Of a DNA stretch of 64,000 bases, positions 17,892-28,049 are shown in pieces. Source of the DNA: Rhodospirillaceae bacterium SYSU D60007 (GTDB lineage: Bacteria; Pseudomonadota; Alphaproteobacteria; Reyranellales; Reyranellaceae). The first letter of the stretch is position 1. Each line of letters opens with the position of its first letter. The translations under genes and the position numbers were made by a program. The notes below the pieces were generated by a model. The model saw only the letters and a program-made list of their open reading frames with translations, searched no databases and was not told the DNA's origin. The stretch lies in assembly GCA_003574685.1 (NCBI GenBank), contig QOCQ01000013.1, positions 1 to 64,000 on the forward strand, read 5' to 3'.

Positions 17892-17934
17892 TTGACAGTG
17901 AGTCTTCGCTCATTATTCTATGAGTGTACACTCA
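17892..17934 (+). promoter_or_regulatory. Promoter with two TGAG-N6-CTCA operator-like sites
   Basis: A consensus -35 TTGACA (17892-17897) is followed after 16 bp by TATTCT (17914-17919). Two 14-bp dyads of the same form are present: TGAGTCTTCGCTCA (17899-17912, between the boxes) and the perfect palindrome TGAGTGTACACTCA (17921-17934, just past -10). They are 22 bp apart centre to centre, two DNA turns. The layout fits a repressor such as a TetR-family dimer pair. No such regulator gene is adjacent. Confidence 0.65.
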
Positions 17935-17999
17935 CTTTGTTCAGTGGCACGCGATTTCTGGAAGAGACGTCGCGCAGCCGGGGATGCAGGGAGCGGGCA

Positions 18000-18479
18000 A
18001 TGGGCGACAGCGAGATCCTTATTCCACGGGAGCTGCTCAGGCTGTGGCTGGACTGCGGCGAGGCGGACCCCCTTGACCCATCGGTGCGGCGCTTCATGCA
18101 GGAGCGCATCGGCGCCGACCTTTCCGACGTGCGGGTTCATACCGGGCCGATTGCCGCCCGGCTCTGCGAAACGCTGAAGGCGCGCGCACTGACGCTGGGC
18201 AACGACATCCTGTTCGCCGACGGCGAATACGAACCGGTATCGGCGGAAGGTCGCTGGCTGCTGGCCCACGAGCTTGTGCATGTCCTGCAACAGCGGGCGG
18301 CACGCGGCGCGGCGCCCGGCCGGCGCGCCAGCTCGCGCTTCATCGCCGTTGGCGGCGATGACGATGCCTGCGAACAGGAAGCCGACCGCCTCGCCGCCGA
18401 AGTGCTGGACGGCGGCTTGCGTTCGGCGGTCAGCCCCGACTACACCGGCGCCATCCGTAGCGTGCGGCGGGCGGCCTAG
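18000..18479 (+). CDS. Stand-alone DUF4157 protein with zinc-protease motif
   Basis: This 159-residue protein is nearly all DUF4157 domain. The segment FMQERIGADLSDVRVHTG (residues 32-49) is the family opening, ALTLGNDILFADGEY is the central strand pair, and HELVH (His90-Glu91-xx-His94) with following QQ is a zinc-metallopeptidase motif. DUF4157 usually appears as part of larger proteins near contractile injection systems or polymorphic toxins. Here it stands alone, and no such system is in the window. The promoter about 80-100 bases upstream carries paired operators. The start was chosen at the ATG where domain similarity begins; an in-frame extension upstream crosses the promoter and repeat and is not credible. 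Confidence 0.8.
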   Translation: MGDSEILIPRELLRLWLDCGEADPLDPSVRRFMQERIGADLSDVRVHTGPIAARLCETLKARALTLGNDILFADGEYEPVSAEGRWLLAHELVHVLQQRAARGAAPGRRASSRFIAVGGDDDACEQEADRLAAEVLDGGLRSAVSPDYTGAIRSVRRAA

Positions 18480-18487
18480 CGGCGCCC

Positions 18488-18892
18488 CTACTCCTGCTCG
18501 TCCTTCGGCATCTTCTCGATGATCTTGCGCCGCACCTCAGGGTCGGCGCGCGCGACAGTGAAGATCTGCTGGTAGCGATCGACTGTCATGCCCTTGCGCT
18601 CCACCGCCTGGGCCATCTCAGTCAGGGCCTGTTCACGCACCTTCTGCTCGGCTTCCGGCCCCTGCTTCGCCGCCTCCTCCACCTTCGGCGCCCATTGCTT
18701 GTTGAGCTGACGCACTTCAGTCGCAGCGGCGGCAAACACCTCGATCTCCTTGTCGCTTACCTGCTGCGGCTGTGGCGCCTTGCTTTCGGGCTGCGGCGAA
18801 GGAGTCTGCTGCGCCACTGCAACGGGAGCGGTGGTGAATGCGAGCGCGGCGCCGAGGGCCGCGGCGGCGCGTAGGCTTCGGGTCAGAGCCAT
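18488..18892 (-). CDS. DUF4168 secreted protein
   Basis: This 134-residue protein has a signal peptide (residues 1-28, cleavage near VAVAQ) and a Pro/Gln-rich stretch, then a helical domain matching DUF4168. Its landmarks are VSDKEIEVFAAAATEV, a long charged helix, and MTVDRYQQIFTVARADPEVRRK, of which the key part is RYQQI...ARADPE. It is expected in the periplasm or envelope. Its function is unknown. It is convergent with the DUF4157 gene and divergent from the Bkd operon, with which it shares a 193-base upstream region. Confidence 0.8.
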   Translation of the reverse strand: MALTRSLRAAAALGAALAFTTAPVAVAQQTPSPQPESKAPQPQQVSDKEIEVFAAAATEVRQLNKQWAPKVEEAAKQGPEAEQKVREQALTEMAQAVERKGMTVDRYQQIFTVARADPEVRRKIIEKMPKDEQE

Positions 18893-19049
18893 GGTTGTTC
18901 CTTTCGCAGGATTCCGCACGAGTCGCGCGCATAGTCCGCCGCAGCGGGAATGCTGCGCACGTCCGAACAACAAACCCGAGGCGTCGCTGAAAGTTCCCGC
19001 CGGCGCTCCGGATCGCACTGGCGTGAACGGCGCCGCGTCCCCACAATAG

Positions 19050-20318
<1,269 letters not shown>

Positions 20319-20369
20319 ATGTCTTCCGGCAATACCAAAATCCGCGCAAGGCGCTCGCTTGCCGTTCTG

Positions 20370-20559
20370 CCTTCTCCCCGCGAAGGCGGGGAAAAGGTGC
20401 CCGAAGGGCGGATGAGGGGCTTCGCTGACTTGCAACAAGCGATGTATGGACCTGAAAGGCCAACGCTCCCGCCATCGCCGCATGGTGCCTGCTGCAGCGC
20501 CGTGAAGCCCCTCATCCGGCGCTACGCGCCACCTTCTCCCCGCCTTCGCGGGGAGAAGG
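20370..20559. repeat. Dispersed inverted-repeat element, family A, copy 2 (inside the bkd operon)
   Basis: This copy shows the outer arms CCTTCTCCCCGCGAAGGCGG and CCCCGCCTTCGCGGGGAGAA and the inner GATGAGGGGCTT/AGCCCCTCATC arms. It occupies most of the 308-base gap between E1 alpha and E1 beta. The spacer remains an open frame (20319-20624) that begins directly after the E1 alpha stop and ends two bases before the E1 beta GTG. Confidence 0.85.
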
Positions 20560-20626
20560 GAATACGGTGCAAGCTACACCCGCGCTCCGTGCTCGCGAAC
20601 GCCCTGCCGATGAGAGGGAGCTGACC

Positions 20627-21640
20627 GTGCCGCGGCGTACGATGATCGAGGCGATACGCGATGCGCTGGATGTCAGCATGCAGCGCGACGAGGACGTCGT
20701 GGTGTTCGGCGAGGACGTGGGCTATTTTGGCGGCGTGTTCCGAGCCACGCAGGGGCTGCAGCAGAAATACGGCACGCAGCGCTGTTTCGACACGCCAATC
20801 AACGAATCCGGTATCATCGGGGTCGCGGTTGGCATGGCGGCCTATGGGCTGCGCCCCTGCGCGGAGATCCAGTTCGCCGATTACATGTATCCGGCCTACG
20901 ACCAGCTCGTGTCCGAAGCGGCGCGGCTGCGCTACCGCTCGGCCGGCGAGTTCACGGCGCCAATGGTGGTGCGCATGCCCACCGGCGGCGGCATCTTCGG
21001 CGGCCAGACGCACAGCCAGAGCCCGGAGGCGCTGTTCACCCATGTCTGCGGCCTGAAGACCGTGGTGCCGTCAAACCCTTACGACGCCAAGGGCCTGCTG
21101 ATTGCTGCGATCGAGGACGACGATCCCGTGATCTTCCTGGAGCCCAAGCGGCTCTACAACGGACCATTCGACGGACACCACGACCGCCCGGTGACGCCGT
21201 GGTCGCGCCATCCGCAGGGTGAAGTGCCCGACGGCCACTATACCGTGCCGCTGGGCCAGGCGGCCGTGCGCCGGCCCGGCAGCGCCGTCACGGTGCTGGC
21301 CTACGGCACGATGGTCTACGTGGCGCAGGCGGCAGCCGAGGAGACCGGCATCGATGCCGAGATCATCGATCTGCGCACGCTGGTGCCGCTCGACCTTGAG
21401 GTGATCGTGGCCTCGGTGACCAGGACGGGCCGCTGCGTGGTCGTGCACGAGGCGACGCTGACGTCAGGCTTCGGCGCCGAGCTGGTGGCGCTGGTGCAGG
21501 AGAACTGCTTCTACCATCTCGAGGCGCCGATCATGCGAGTCACCGGCTGGGACACCCCCTACCCGCACGCGCAGGAATGGGACTACTTCCCCGGCCCCGA
21601 CCGCGTCGGCCGCGCGCTGCGCGACGTGATGGAGGCGTGA
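20627..21640 (+). CDS. bkdA2: 2-oxoisovalerate dehydrogenase E1 subunit beta
   Basis: This 337-residue beta subunit completes the E1 heterotetramer. MIEAIRDALDVSM, VFGEDVGYFGGVF and GIIGVAVGMAAYG are pyrimidine-domain motifs, and VHEATLTSGFGAEL is the C-terminal transketolase-like domain. I chose the GTG at 20627 because GAGGGAG lies 6 bases upstream and the protein then has the usual length. An earlier in-frame GTG at 20567 lies in the repeat element. E2 follows after one base. Confidence 0.93.
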   Translation: MPRRTMIEAIRDALDVSMQRDEDVVVFGEDVGYFGGVFRATQGLQQKYGTQRCFDTPINESGIIGVAVGMAAYGLRPCAEIQFADYMYPAYDQLVSEAARLRYRSAGEFTAPMVVRMPTGGGIFGGQTHSQSPEALFTHVCGLKTVVPSNPYDAKGLLIAAIEDDDPVIFLEPKRLYNGPFDGHHDRPVTPWSRHPQGEVPDGHYTVPLGQAAVRRPGSAVTVLAYGTMVYVAQAAAEETGIDAEIIDLRTLVPLDLEVIVASVTRTGRCVVVHEATLTSGFGAELVALVQENCFYHLEAPIMRVTGWDTPYPHAQEWDYFPGPDRVGRALRDVMEA

Positions 21641-21641
21641 C

Positions 21642-23036
21642 GTGGCGCTGCGCATCGTCAAGCTGCCGGATGTCGGCGAGGGCGTGGCCGAGGCCGAGCT
21701 GGTCGAGTGGCACGTGAAGGTGGGCGACAGCGTGCTGGAGGACCAGGTGCTTGCGGCCGTGATGACTGACAAGGCGACGGTAGAAATTCCCGCACCCGTG
21801 GCCGGCACCGTGGTGGCCTTGGGCGGCGAGGTGGGCGACAAGCTCGCGGTGGGCGCCGAGCTCGTGCGGCTCGAAGTCGCCGGCGCAACCGGCGACGCGG
21901 AGGCTGACATCGCGGCGAAGCCGCGCCAGGCCGGCGCAAGCGCAGCAGCCAGTACCGACAACGTCGTGGCAATGCGGCCGGCATCCGGCGGCAGCATGCG
22001 TCGCGAGTCTGCCGAAATCGAGATGGGTCCCGGCGCAGGCGCAGCGGCTGATGTGGCGGCTCGCACCGGCCTGGATGCCGGCCGCGCGGCGTCGGCCCTG
22101 CGCGCACCGCTGCCGCGTTCCCTGCCCGGTGCTGCATCTGGTCCACCGCGCCCGGCCGGCGAAAAGCCGCTGGCGGCACCGTCGGTACGCAAGCGCGCGC
22201 GCGACGCCGGCATCGATTTGCGTCAGGTGCGCGGCAGCGGGCCCGCCGGCCGCATCACGCACGATGATCTGGAGGCCTTCCTGCACGGCACGCCGGCGGC
22301 ACCGGTCGCCGCAACGCGCGTCGCCAACACCGCGGTCGAGACGGTGAAGGTGGTCGGGCTGCGCCGGCGGATTGCGCAGCGCATGGCCGACTCAAAGCGG
22401 CGCGCGGCGCACTTCGCCTATGTTGAGGAAGTGGACGTCACCACGCTCGAAGAGCTGCGCGCGACGCTCAATGCCGAGGAACGCCCGGGGCACGTGCGGC
22501 TCACGCTGCTGCCTTTCCTGATGCAGGCGCTGGTGAAGGCTGTCGCCGATTTTCCGCAGATGAACGCGCACTATGACGATGACAACGATGTCGTGGAGCG
22601 CTACGGCGGCGTGCATATCGGCATCGCCACCCAGACGCCAGGCGGCCTGATGGTCCCCGTCGTGCGCCATTGCGAGGCGCGCGGGCTATGGGAATGTGCC
22701 AGCGAGGCGCAGCGCCTGGCGCAGGCCGCGCGCGAGGGACGCGCCACCCGCGAGGAGCTGACGGGATCGACGATCACCATCACTAGCCTCGGTGCGCTGG
22801 GCGGCATCGTCAGCACGCCGGTCATCAACCGCCCGGAGGTGGCGATCATCGGCGTGAACAAGCAGGTGATGCGGCCGGTCTGGCAGGACGGCCAGTTCGT
22901 GCCGCGGCGCATGATGAATCTCTCCTCCTCGTTCGACCATCGCATCGTCGATGGCTACGACGCCGCCCGATTCATCCAGCGCATCCGGGCCTTGCTGGAA
23001 GCGCCGGCCACGATCTTCATCGAGGGGCCAGGCTGA
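21642..23036 (+). CDS. bkdB: Branched-chain 2-oxoacid dehydrogenase E2 (lipoamide acyltransferase)
   Basis: This 464-residue core enzyme begins with GTG. Its lipoyl domain (residues 3-78) has the lipoylated Lys44 in [11 protein letters not shown] long Ala/Pro-rich linker follows. The peripheral-subunit-binding domain at about 178-215 contains [12 protein letters not shown] and [11 protein letters not shown]. The catalytic domain (about 235-464) ends with FDHRIVDG, where His433 is catalytic. It passes the acyl group from E1 to CoA. One base separates it from E1 beta and one from E3, so all three are translationally linked. The linker is longer and more varied than usual. Confidence 0.94.
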   Translation: MALRIVKLPDVGEGVAEAELVEWHVKVGDSVLEDQVLAAVMTDKATVEIPAPVAGTVVALGGEVGDKLAVGAELVRLEVAGATGDAEADIAAKPRQAGASAAASTDNVVAMRPASGGSMRRESAEIEMGPGAGAAADVAARTGLDAGRAASALRAPLPRSLPGAASGPPRPAGEKPLAAPSVRKRARDAGIDLRQVRGSGPAGRITHDDLEAFLHGTPAAPVAATRVANTAVETVKVVGLRRRIAQRMADSKRRAAHFAYVEEVDVTTLEELRATLNAEERPGHVRLTLLPFLMQALVKAVADFPQMNAHYDDDNDVVERYGGVHIGIATQTPGGLMVPVVRHCEARGLWECASEAQRLAQAAREGRATREELTGSTITITSLGALGGIVSTPVINRPEVAIIGVNKQVMRPVWQDGQFVPRRMMNLSSSFDHRIVDGYDAARFIQRIRALLEAPATIFIEGPG

Positions 23037-23037
23037 C

Positions 23038-24435
23038 ATGCGCGACATCGGCGTAAAGGTGCTGGTGATCGGCGGCGGGCCGGGCGGCTACGTCACGGCA
23101 ATCCGCGCCGGCCAGCTTGGACTCGACGTGGCGCTGGTCGAGGAGCAGTACCTCGGCGGCACCTGCCTGAATGTGGGCTGCATCCCCAGCAAGGCGCTGA
23201 TCCACGCTGCCGATGCCTTCGGCCATGCCGTGGAACAGGCGAAATCGGCGCCCTTCGGCCTGCGGGTCGAACGCCCGAGCATCGACTTCCCGCGCACGCT
23301 GGAATGGAAGGATTCGGTCGTCGGCCGGCTGAAGGGCGGCGTGACGGCGCTGCTGAAACGCCACAACGTCAAGACCGTGCGGGGACGCGCTGCAATGCTC
23401 GACGGCAAGACCTGCCGCGTCGAGGCCGACACCGGCCCGCAGGTGATCCGCGCCGAGCACGTGGTGCTGGCCACCGGCTCCGAGCCCGTAGCGCTGCCCG
23501 GCCTGCCGTTCGGCGGCAAGGTGATCTCCTCGACCGAAGCGCTGGCCCTGCCTGCCCTGCCGCAGCGCCTGGTCGTCGTGGGTGCCGGCTATATCGGACT
23601 GGAGCTCGGGACTGCCTACGCCAAGCTCGGCAGCAAGGTCACAGTGGTCGAGGCGGAGGAGCGCATCCTGCCGGCCTATGATGCGGAGCTGGCGCGCCCT
23701 GTCGCGCGCCGCCTGCAGGCGCTGGGCGTCGAGGTACTGACACGGGCGCGTGCCTCCAGCCTTTCCGGCGACGGCACCGCTCTGCGTGTGGAAGACGCGG
23801 GCGGCACGCCGCGTGACCTCGCGGCGGATTATTTCCTGGTTGCGGTGGGACGGCGACCACGCGTTTCAGGGCTGGCGCTGGAGCGGCTGGACCTGACGAT
23901 GAACGGCAACGGCAGCGTGCGCATCGACGAGCGCTGCGCCACCTCCATGCGCAATATCTGGGCGATCGGCGATCTCTCCGGCGAGCCGATGCTGGCGCAT
24001 CGCGCCATGGCGCAGGGCAGCATGGTGGCGGAGATCATCGCCGGCCAGCGCCGCAGCTTCGACAAGATCGCGATCCCGGCGATCTGCTTCACCGATCCCG
24101 AGGTGGTGAGCGTCGGCCTGGCGCCTGACGCGGCGCGCGCCGCAGGCCGCGAGGTGGTCACGGCAACGTTCCCGCTGCAGGCTAACGGCCGCGCCCTCAC
24201 GCTGCGTGCCGAGGACGGCTTCGTGCGGGTGGTCGCGCGCGCCGACAATCACCTCGTGCTCGGCATCGCCGCCGTCGGCGCCGGTGTCTCGGAGCTGGCT
24301 GGCTCGTTTAGCCTGGCGCTGGAGATGGGCGCGCGGCTGGAGGACATTGCCGGCACCATCCACGCGCACCCCACCCTGAGCGAAGCCTTTCACGAGGCGA
24401 GCCTGCGCGCGCTGGGCGAGGCCGTGCATGTGTGA
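23038..24435 (+). CDS. lpdA: Dihydrolipoyl dehydrogenase (E3)
   Basis: This 465-residue flavoprotein reoxidises the lipoyl group of E2 and makes NADH. It has the FAD-binding GGGPGGY motif (residues 12-18), the redox disulfide Cys43/Cys48 in [13 protein letters not shown], the NAD-binding [12 protein letters not shown], the second FAD motif [15 protein letters not shown], and the C-terminal [14 protein letters not shown] with the catalytic His-Glu pair. The ATG one base after the E2 stop is the natural start. It is the last gene of the complex and may also serve other lipoamide enzymes. Confidence 0.95.
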   Translation: MRDIGVKVLVIGGGPGGYVTAIRAGQLGLDVALVEEQYLGGTCLNVGCIPSKALIHAADAFGHAVEQAKSAPFGLRVERPSIDFPRTLEWKDSVVGRLKGGVTALLKRHNVKTVRGRAAMLDGKTCRVEADTGPQVIRAEHVVLATGSEPVALPGLPFGGKVISSTEALALPALPQRLVVVGAGYIGLELGTAYAKLGSKVTVVEAEERILPAYDAELARPVARRLQALGVEVLTRARASSLSGDGTALRVEDAGGTPRDLAADYFLVAVGRRPRVSGLALERLDLTMNGNGSVRIDERCATSMRNIWAIGDLSGEPMLAHRAMAQGSMVAEIIAGQRRSFDKIAIPAICFTDPEVVSVGLAPDAARAAGREVVTATFPLQANGRALTLRAEDGFVRVVARADNHLVLGIAAVGAGVSELAGSFSLALEMGARLEDIAGTIHAHPTLSEAFHEASLRALGEAVHV

Positions 24436-24471
24436 AGCCTGATCGATACGAGAAGCAGAGGAGATATTGCC

Positions 24472-24840
24472 ATGGCGAGCGAACGGTTGGCCCCGGGCCT
24501 GACGGCGGAAATCACGACGGCGGTCGACGATACGCTGGTTGTCAGGCACATGGGCGGTGACGGCGTGTTGTCGACACCATCGATGATCGGCCTGATGGAA
24601 CGCGCGGCTATTCAGGCAGTACAGGCCCAGCTCCCGGGCGGTCATACGACCGTCGGGTTCGAGGTCAACGTCAAGCATTTCGGCGCCACGCCCAAGGGCC
24701 AGAAGGTTACGGTCAAGGCCGAACTCCTGGAGGTTGACGGCCGCAAGCTTCGCTTCAAGGTCGAGGCGCACGACGAGAACAAGAAGGTCGGCGACGGCAC
24801 CCATCGCAGGGCAATCATTGAGGTGCAGAAGAAGGCTTGA
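24472..24840 (+). CDS. Hotdog-fold thioesterase (FlK-like)
   Basis: This 122-residue protein resembles the fluoroacetyl-CoA thioesterase FlK family. The landmarks are VLSTPSMIGLMERAA, with the candidate Thr/Glu catalytic pair, and HTTVGFEVNVKHFGAT with a conserved His. FlK-like proteins hydrolyse short acyl-CoA thioesters. A clear GAGGAG sequence precedes the ATG. It lies 36 bases after E3, so it could remove dead-end acyl-CoA products of branched-chain degradation. That role is inference. Confidence 0.85.
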   Translation: MASERLAPGLTAEITTAVDDTLVVRHMGGDGVLSTPSMIGLMERAAIQAVQAQLPGGHTTVGFEVNVKHFGATPKGQKVTVKAELLEVDGRKLRFKVEAHDENKKVGDGTHRRAIIEVQKKA

Positions 24841-24882
24841 GCGGCCAGAGTTTCCCTCAAGTTTCACGAACGGTTGTTGCCC

Positions 24883-25890
24883 ATGAGCGTTGGTTTGTTG
24901 GCCCTTCTCGACGATGTTGCGGCGCTGGCCAAGGTCGCCGCCGCATCGCTCGACGATCTCGCGACCCAGGCAACCAAGGCCGGCGCAAAGGCCGCTGGCG
25001 TGGTCATCGACGATACGGCCGTCACGCCGCGCTATGTGACCGGGTTCACGCCGGCGCGGGAGCTGCCGATCATCGGCAGGATCGCGCTTGGCTCGCTCAA
25101 GAACAAGCTCCTGATCCTGCTGCCCGCAGCGATGATCCTGAGCCTCTTCCTGCCCCAGGCTATAACACCGCTTCTGATGCTTGGCGGCGCCTATCTTTGC
25201 TACGAAGGCGTCGAGAAGGTCTACGAGTTCTTTTTTCCGCACGAGGCGCACGTTCACGAAGCCGAGGTCGAAACCATCGCGCTGGATGCCCGGGCCTTCG
25301 AGGATGAGAAGATCGCAAGCGCGATCAAGACCGATTTCATTCTCTCGGCCGAGATCATGGCCATTACCCTTGCCGCAATCCCCGGCAATGGCCCGGTGAA
25401 CCAGGCAATCATCCTTGCGCTGGTCGGCCTCGGCATCACGGCGGCGGTCTATGGTGTCGTCGCGCTCATCGTAAAGGCGGACGATGTCGGCCTGGCGCTT
25501 GCGGGTGTTGCGCCCGGCTCGCCGGTCGGCATGCCTCTGCACGTGACCGGCCGCGCCCTCGTCCTGGGCATGCCGTATCTGCTTCGCGCATTGGCGGTCA
25601 TCGGCACGGCAGCGATGATCTGGGTCGGCGGCGGCATCATCCTTCATGGCCTTGAGGCGTATGGCCTCGGCTGGCCCAGCCACGCGCTGCACGATGCGGG
25701 GGCTGCTGTCGGGCAGGCCGTGCCCGTTGCGGGGTCCCTTGTCGCCTGGCTGGTAGAGGCCGCCGGCGCCGGCGTGGCCGGGTTCATTGTCGGCCTGCTC
25801 GCCATTCCGCTGACCAGCCGGTTGGTGTCTCCGCTGTGGCGGCAAATCAAATCACTCGCCCGCCGGGCCATGGTGCGCAACCGGACCTGA
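24883..25890 (+). CDS. DUF808 (YedI-like) membrane protein
   Basis: This 335-residue inner-membrane protein matches the YedI/DUF808 family. The N-terminal segment GLLALLDDVAALAKVAAASLDD is summarised by its LLDDVA and LAKVAA repeats, followed by VTPRYVTGF, GGAYLCYEGVEKV and several hydrophobic helices. Its function is not established; E. coli YedI is uncharacterised. The ATG at 24883 is preferred over an in-frame TTG 9 bases earlier. It ends 20 bases before the convergent gamma-glutamyltransferase gene. Confidence 0.85.
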   Translation: MSVGLLALLDDVAALAKVAAASLDDLATQATKAGAKAAGVVIDDTAVTPRYVTGFTPARELPIIGRIALGSLKNKLLILLPAAMILSLFLPQAITPLLMLGGAYLCYEGVEKVYEFFFPHEAHVHEAEVETIALDARAFEDEKIASAIKTDFILSAEIMAITLAAIPGNGPVNQAIILALVGLGITAAVYGVVALIVKADDVGLALAGVAPGSPVGMPLHVTGRALVLGMPYLLRALAVIGTAAMIWVGGGIILHGLEAYGLGWPSHALHDAGAAVGQAVPVAGSLVAWLVEAAGAGVAGFIVGLLAIPLTSRLVSPLWRQIKSLARRAMVRNRT

Positions 25891-25910
25891 GAGCAGCCTG
25901 CGCTCGATCT

Positions 25911-27623
25911 CTACCAGCCCATCGCCCGGCCAGTACGGCGCGGATCCGCCGCCCCATAGAGCCTGCCGTTCTTGAGGTCGGCGGAGACGGCGCAGACTCC
26001 TGCGGTTCTGAGGGAGAGATCAGGCAGCCAGTTCACCTTGTGGCCCATGGCATCCAGCGCATCACCCGCAGGCTGGCCAATCCCACGCTCGAGATCAAGT
26101 CGGCCGGGATAGTAGGTATGCGGCTCGAAGCTGTCGGGGAAGTTGCGGGTCACGAAGCGTGGTGCCTCGACCGCTTGCTGGATGTCCATGCCGAAGACCA
26201 GATGATTGATCAGCACCTGCATCATGCCCTGCGGCTGCAGGTCACCGCCCGGCGCGCCGAACGGCATCAGGAATTCGCCCTTGCGCATCGCCATCGCGGG
26301 ATTGGGCGTGAGCCGCGGCCGCTTGCCCGGCGCAACGACGGAGGTATGGGCAGGATCGCCCCATGACTGCGAGCCACGCGATGACGGGCAGAGCCCAAGC
26401 CCGGGAATGACCGGCCCTTCCCAGGACACGTCGCTCGGGGTCGCTGAAAACGCGTTGCCCCGGGAATCGACCACGCAGACATAGGAGGTGTCGCCCGGCA
26501 ACCCCGGCGCGGCGGCGGCCACGGACGGCTTCCCGGTGCGGCCCGCACTGTAGCCGCCGACAGAACCGGGCGGCGGCATTTCGCCAAAGGCGCGATCACT
26601 GCGGATCGTCTTCAGCCGTTCCTGCGCATAGGCAGGCGACAGCAACGTCTCCATGGGAACGTCGACAAAGCGCGGATCGCCATAGTAGCGCTCGCGATCA
26701 GCAAAGCAGAGATTCATGACCTCGGCCAGCAGATGGACATACTCCTTCGAATTGTGGCCCAGTGCCCTGAGATCGACCTCGTTCAACAGCGACAGCATCT
26801 GCAGCAGAACCGGCCCCTGGCACCAGGGACCGCAGCTATACACGTCGGTGCCCTTGAAGGTGTGGCGCAGCGGCTTCTCGACCTCGGAGCGGTACTCGGC
26901 GAGATCCTGCTGCGTGAGCAGGCCGCCGTTCTCCCGGTGATACTTTGCGATCGTCCGGGCAATGTCGCCGCGATAGAAGGCGTCGCGCGCCGCCGCCAGC
27001 CCGGCATCGCGACCCCTGCCCGCCGCTGCCTTTTCCTCGTCGGCCATGAACTGGATCGTGCGGGCAAGATCGGCCTGCACCAGCCGGTCGCCTTCCCGCA
27101 GCGGCGCGCCGTTGCGATGCCAGATCGCAGTGTTTTGCGGCCAGCGCCGATAATCCTCGGCCTTGTCCTGCAGATACGTCGCCATGACGCTATGCACCGC
27201 GAAGCCCTCGCGCGCATAGCGGATGGCCGATGCCGCAACCTCGCCGAAGCTCATCGTGCCGTAGCGTTCCAGCGCCAGCAGCCAGGCGTCAGGCGCCGCC
27301 GGAACGACCGTGCGCAGGATGCCCGTGGGAATCGTGCCATTGTGGTCGCGGATGAACCTCTCGACGTTCAGCGCCTTCGGCCACCAGCCAAGACCGGCGA
27401 TCGACACGACTTCGTCGCGCTCGGCAAGGTAGATCAGCATCGGCGCCACGCCGGAGAACTGGACCTGATCGCTGTGTACGACACCCAGCGCGATGCCGCC
27501 GGCGACGCCCGCATCGATCGCGTTGCCGCCGGCGCGCAGGATGTCATGCGCCGCTTCGGTGGCGAGATACTGGCCGGCTGATGCCATGTAGTGATGGCCG
27601 ATGACCATAGGCTGCATCCGCAT
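25911..27623 (-). CDS. Gamma-glutamyltransferase family protein (second of two)
   Basis: This 570-residue homologue of gamma-glutamyltransferase has the predicted self-cleavage nucleophile Thr379 in GDTSYVCVVDSRGNAFS. AAHDILRAGGNAIDAGVAGG marks the large subunit, and GAPGGDLQPQGMMQVLINH marks the small subunit. There is no signal peptide. It is only distantly similar to the homologue at 9993, so this is not a recent duplication. The transpeptidase lid-loop region is not obvious, and many such proteins are hydrolases or acylases of unknown substrate. Confidence 0.88.
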   Translation of the reverse strand: MRMQPMVIGHHYMASAGQYLATEAAHDILRAGGNAIDAGVAGGIALGVVHSDQVQFSGVAPMLIYLAERDEVVSIAGLGWWPKALNVERFIRDHNGTIPTGILRTVVPAAPDAWLLALERYGTMSFGEVAASAIRYAREGFAVHSVMATYLQDKAEDYRRWPQNTAIWHRNGAPLREGDRLVQADLARTIQFMADEEKAAAGRGRDAGLAAARDAFYRGDIARTIAKYHRENGGLLTQQDLAEYRSEVEKPLRHTFKGTDVYSCGPWCQGPVLLQMLSLLNEVDLRALGHNSKEYVHLLAEVMNLCFADRERYYGDPRFVDVPMETLLSPAYAQERLKTIRSDRAFGEMPPPGSVGGYSAGRTGKPSVAAAAPGLPGDTSYVCVVDSRGNAFSATPSDVSWEGPVIPGLGLCPSSRGSQSWGDPAHTSVVAPGKRPRLTPNPAMAMRKGEFLMPFGAPGGDLQPQGMMQVLINHLVFGMDIQQAVEAPRFVTRNFPDSFEPHTYYPGRLDLERGIGQPAGDALDAMGHKVNWLPDLSLRTAGVCAVSADLKNGRLYGAADPRRTGRAMGW

Positions 27624-27684
27624 CAGGCCCTCCCTCGATTAGCGGTGCAGCGACGAGAAGGCTCGACGGCAGCACCTGATTGCT

Positions 27685-27774
27685 TCATCCAGCGCCGCCG
27701 GCAGGTTGGGGCAGCCACGGATTGAGCAGTGCGACGCCGGTAGGTTCGAAGTCGGCGGTGTCGAGCAGAAACAT
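27685..27774 (-). pseudogene. vapC: Collapsed VapC toxin (N- and C-terminal ends fused)
   Basis: Directly overlapping the antitoxin stop (TGATG) is a 29-codon frame that begins MFLLDT, the usual start of a PIN-domain VapC toxin, and continues at once with ADFEPTGVALLNPW, which is the usual end of VapC. The roughly 110 residues between, including nearly all the acidic active site, are missing in frame. The product cannot be an active RNase. Confidence 0.72.
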
Positions 27775-28031
27775 CAGCCGAGGTCGGCCGGCTTGAAGAT
27801 ACCTCCTCCAAGGCGGGGCGGCTTGAAGTCGAAATCAGCATCGCCTGCCTGGGCGAGCGCCTCGGCAAGACTCATAGTGCTGCCGGTCAGGCGCTGATAA
27901 TCCCTGATCGTCAGCAGGACATGCGCAGGCCGGCCGCGATCCGTGATGAAGACCGGACCGCGTTGCGCCGCCTTCTTGGCACGGCTGGTATCCTGATTGA
28001 ACTCCCGGCTTGTCAGAGTGGTTGTCGTCAT
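27774..28031 (-). CDS. vapB: VapB/Phd-YefM family antitoxin, orphaned
   Basis: This 85-residue antitoxin has the Phd/YefM DNA-binding N-terminus (SREFNQDTSRAKKAA) and PVFITDRGRPAHVLLTIRDY, summarised by VFITDRGRPAHVLL, the hallmark strand. The C-terminal toxin-binding tail is proline- and glycine-rich. GGAGG precedes the ATG. The gene still has a full promoter with an operator-like dyad, but its toxin partner is reduced to a 29-codon relic. It may now act only as a repressor or counter a related toxin elsewhere. Confidence 0.85.
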   Translation of the reverse strand: MTTTTLTSREFNQDTSRAKKAAQRGPVFITDRGRPAHVLLTIRDYQRLTGSTMSLAEALAQAGDADFDFKPPRLGGGIFKPADLG

Positions 28032-28049
28032 TTCAGCCTCCGCAGCAAT

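Larger units (their letters stand above)
17588..17999. other. Intergenic region with inverted repeat and promoter with two operator-like sites
   Basis: This 412-base gap contains a 26-bp perfect inverted repeat (17661-17785) and, near its right end, a strong promoter with two TGAG-N6-CTCA sites (17892-17934). Both are described separately. No gene is supported in it. Confidence 0.7.

Noticed and set aside
20319-20624. 101-codon ORF between E1 alpha and E1 beta as a real protein gene
   Set aside because: It is composed largely of the family A repeat and would differ with each copy; kept only as a possible coupling frame.
23866-25845. 659-residue minus-strand frame over lpdA, the thioesterase and the DUF808 gene
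   Set aside because: It crosses three genuine plus-strand genes and has shadow-like composition.
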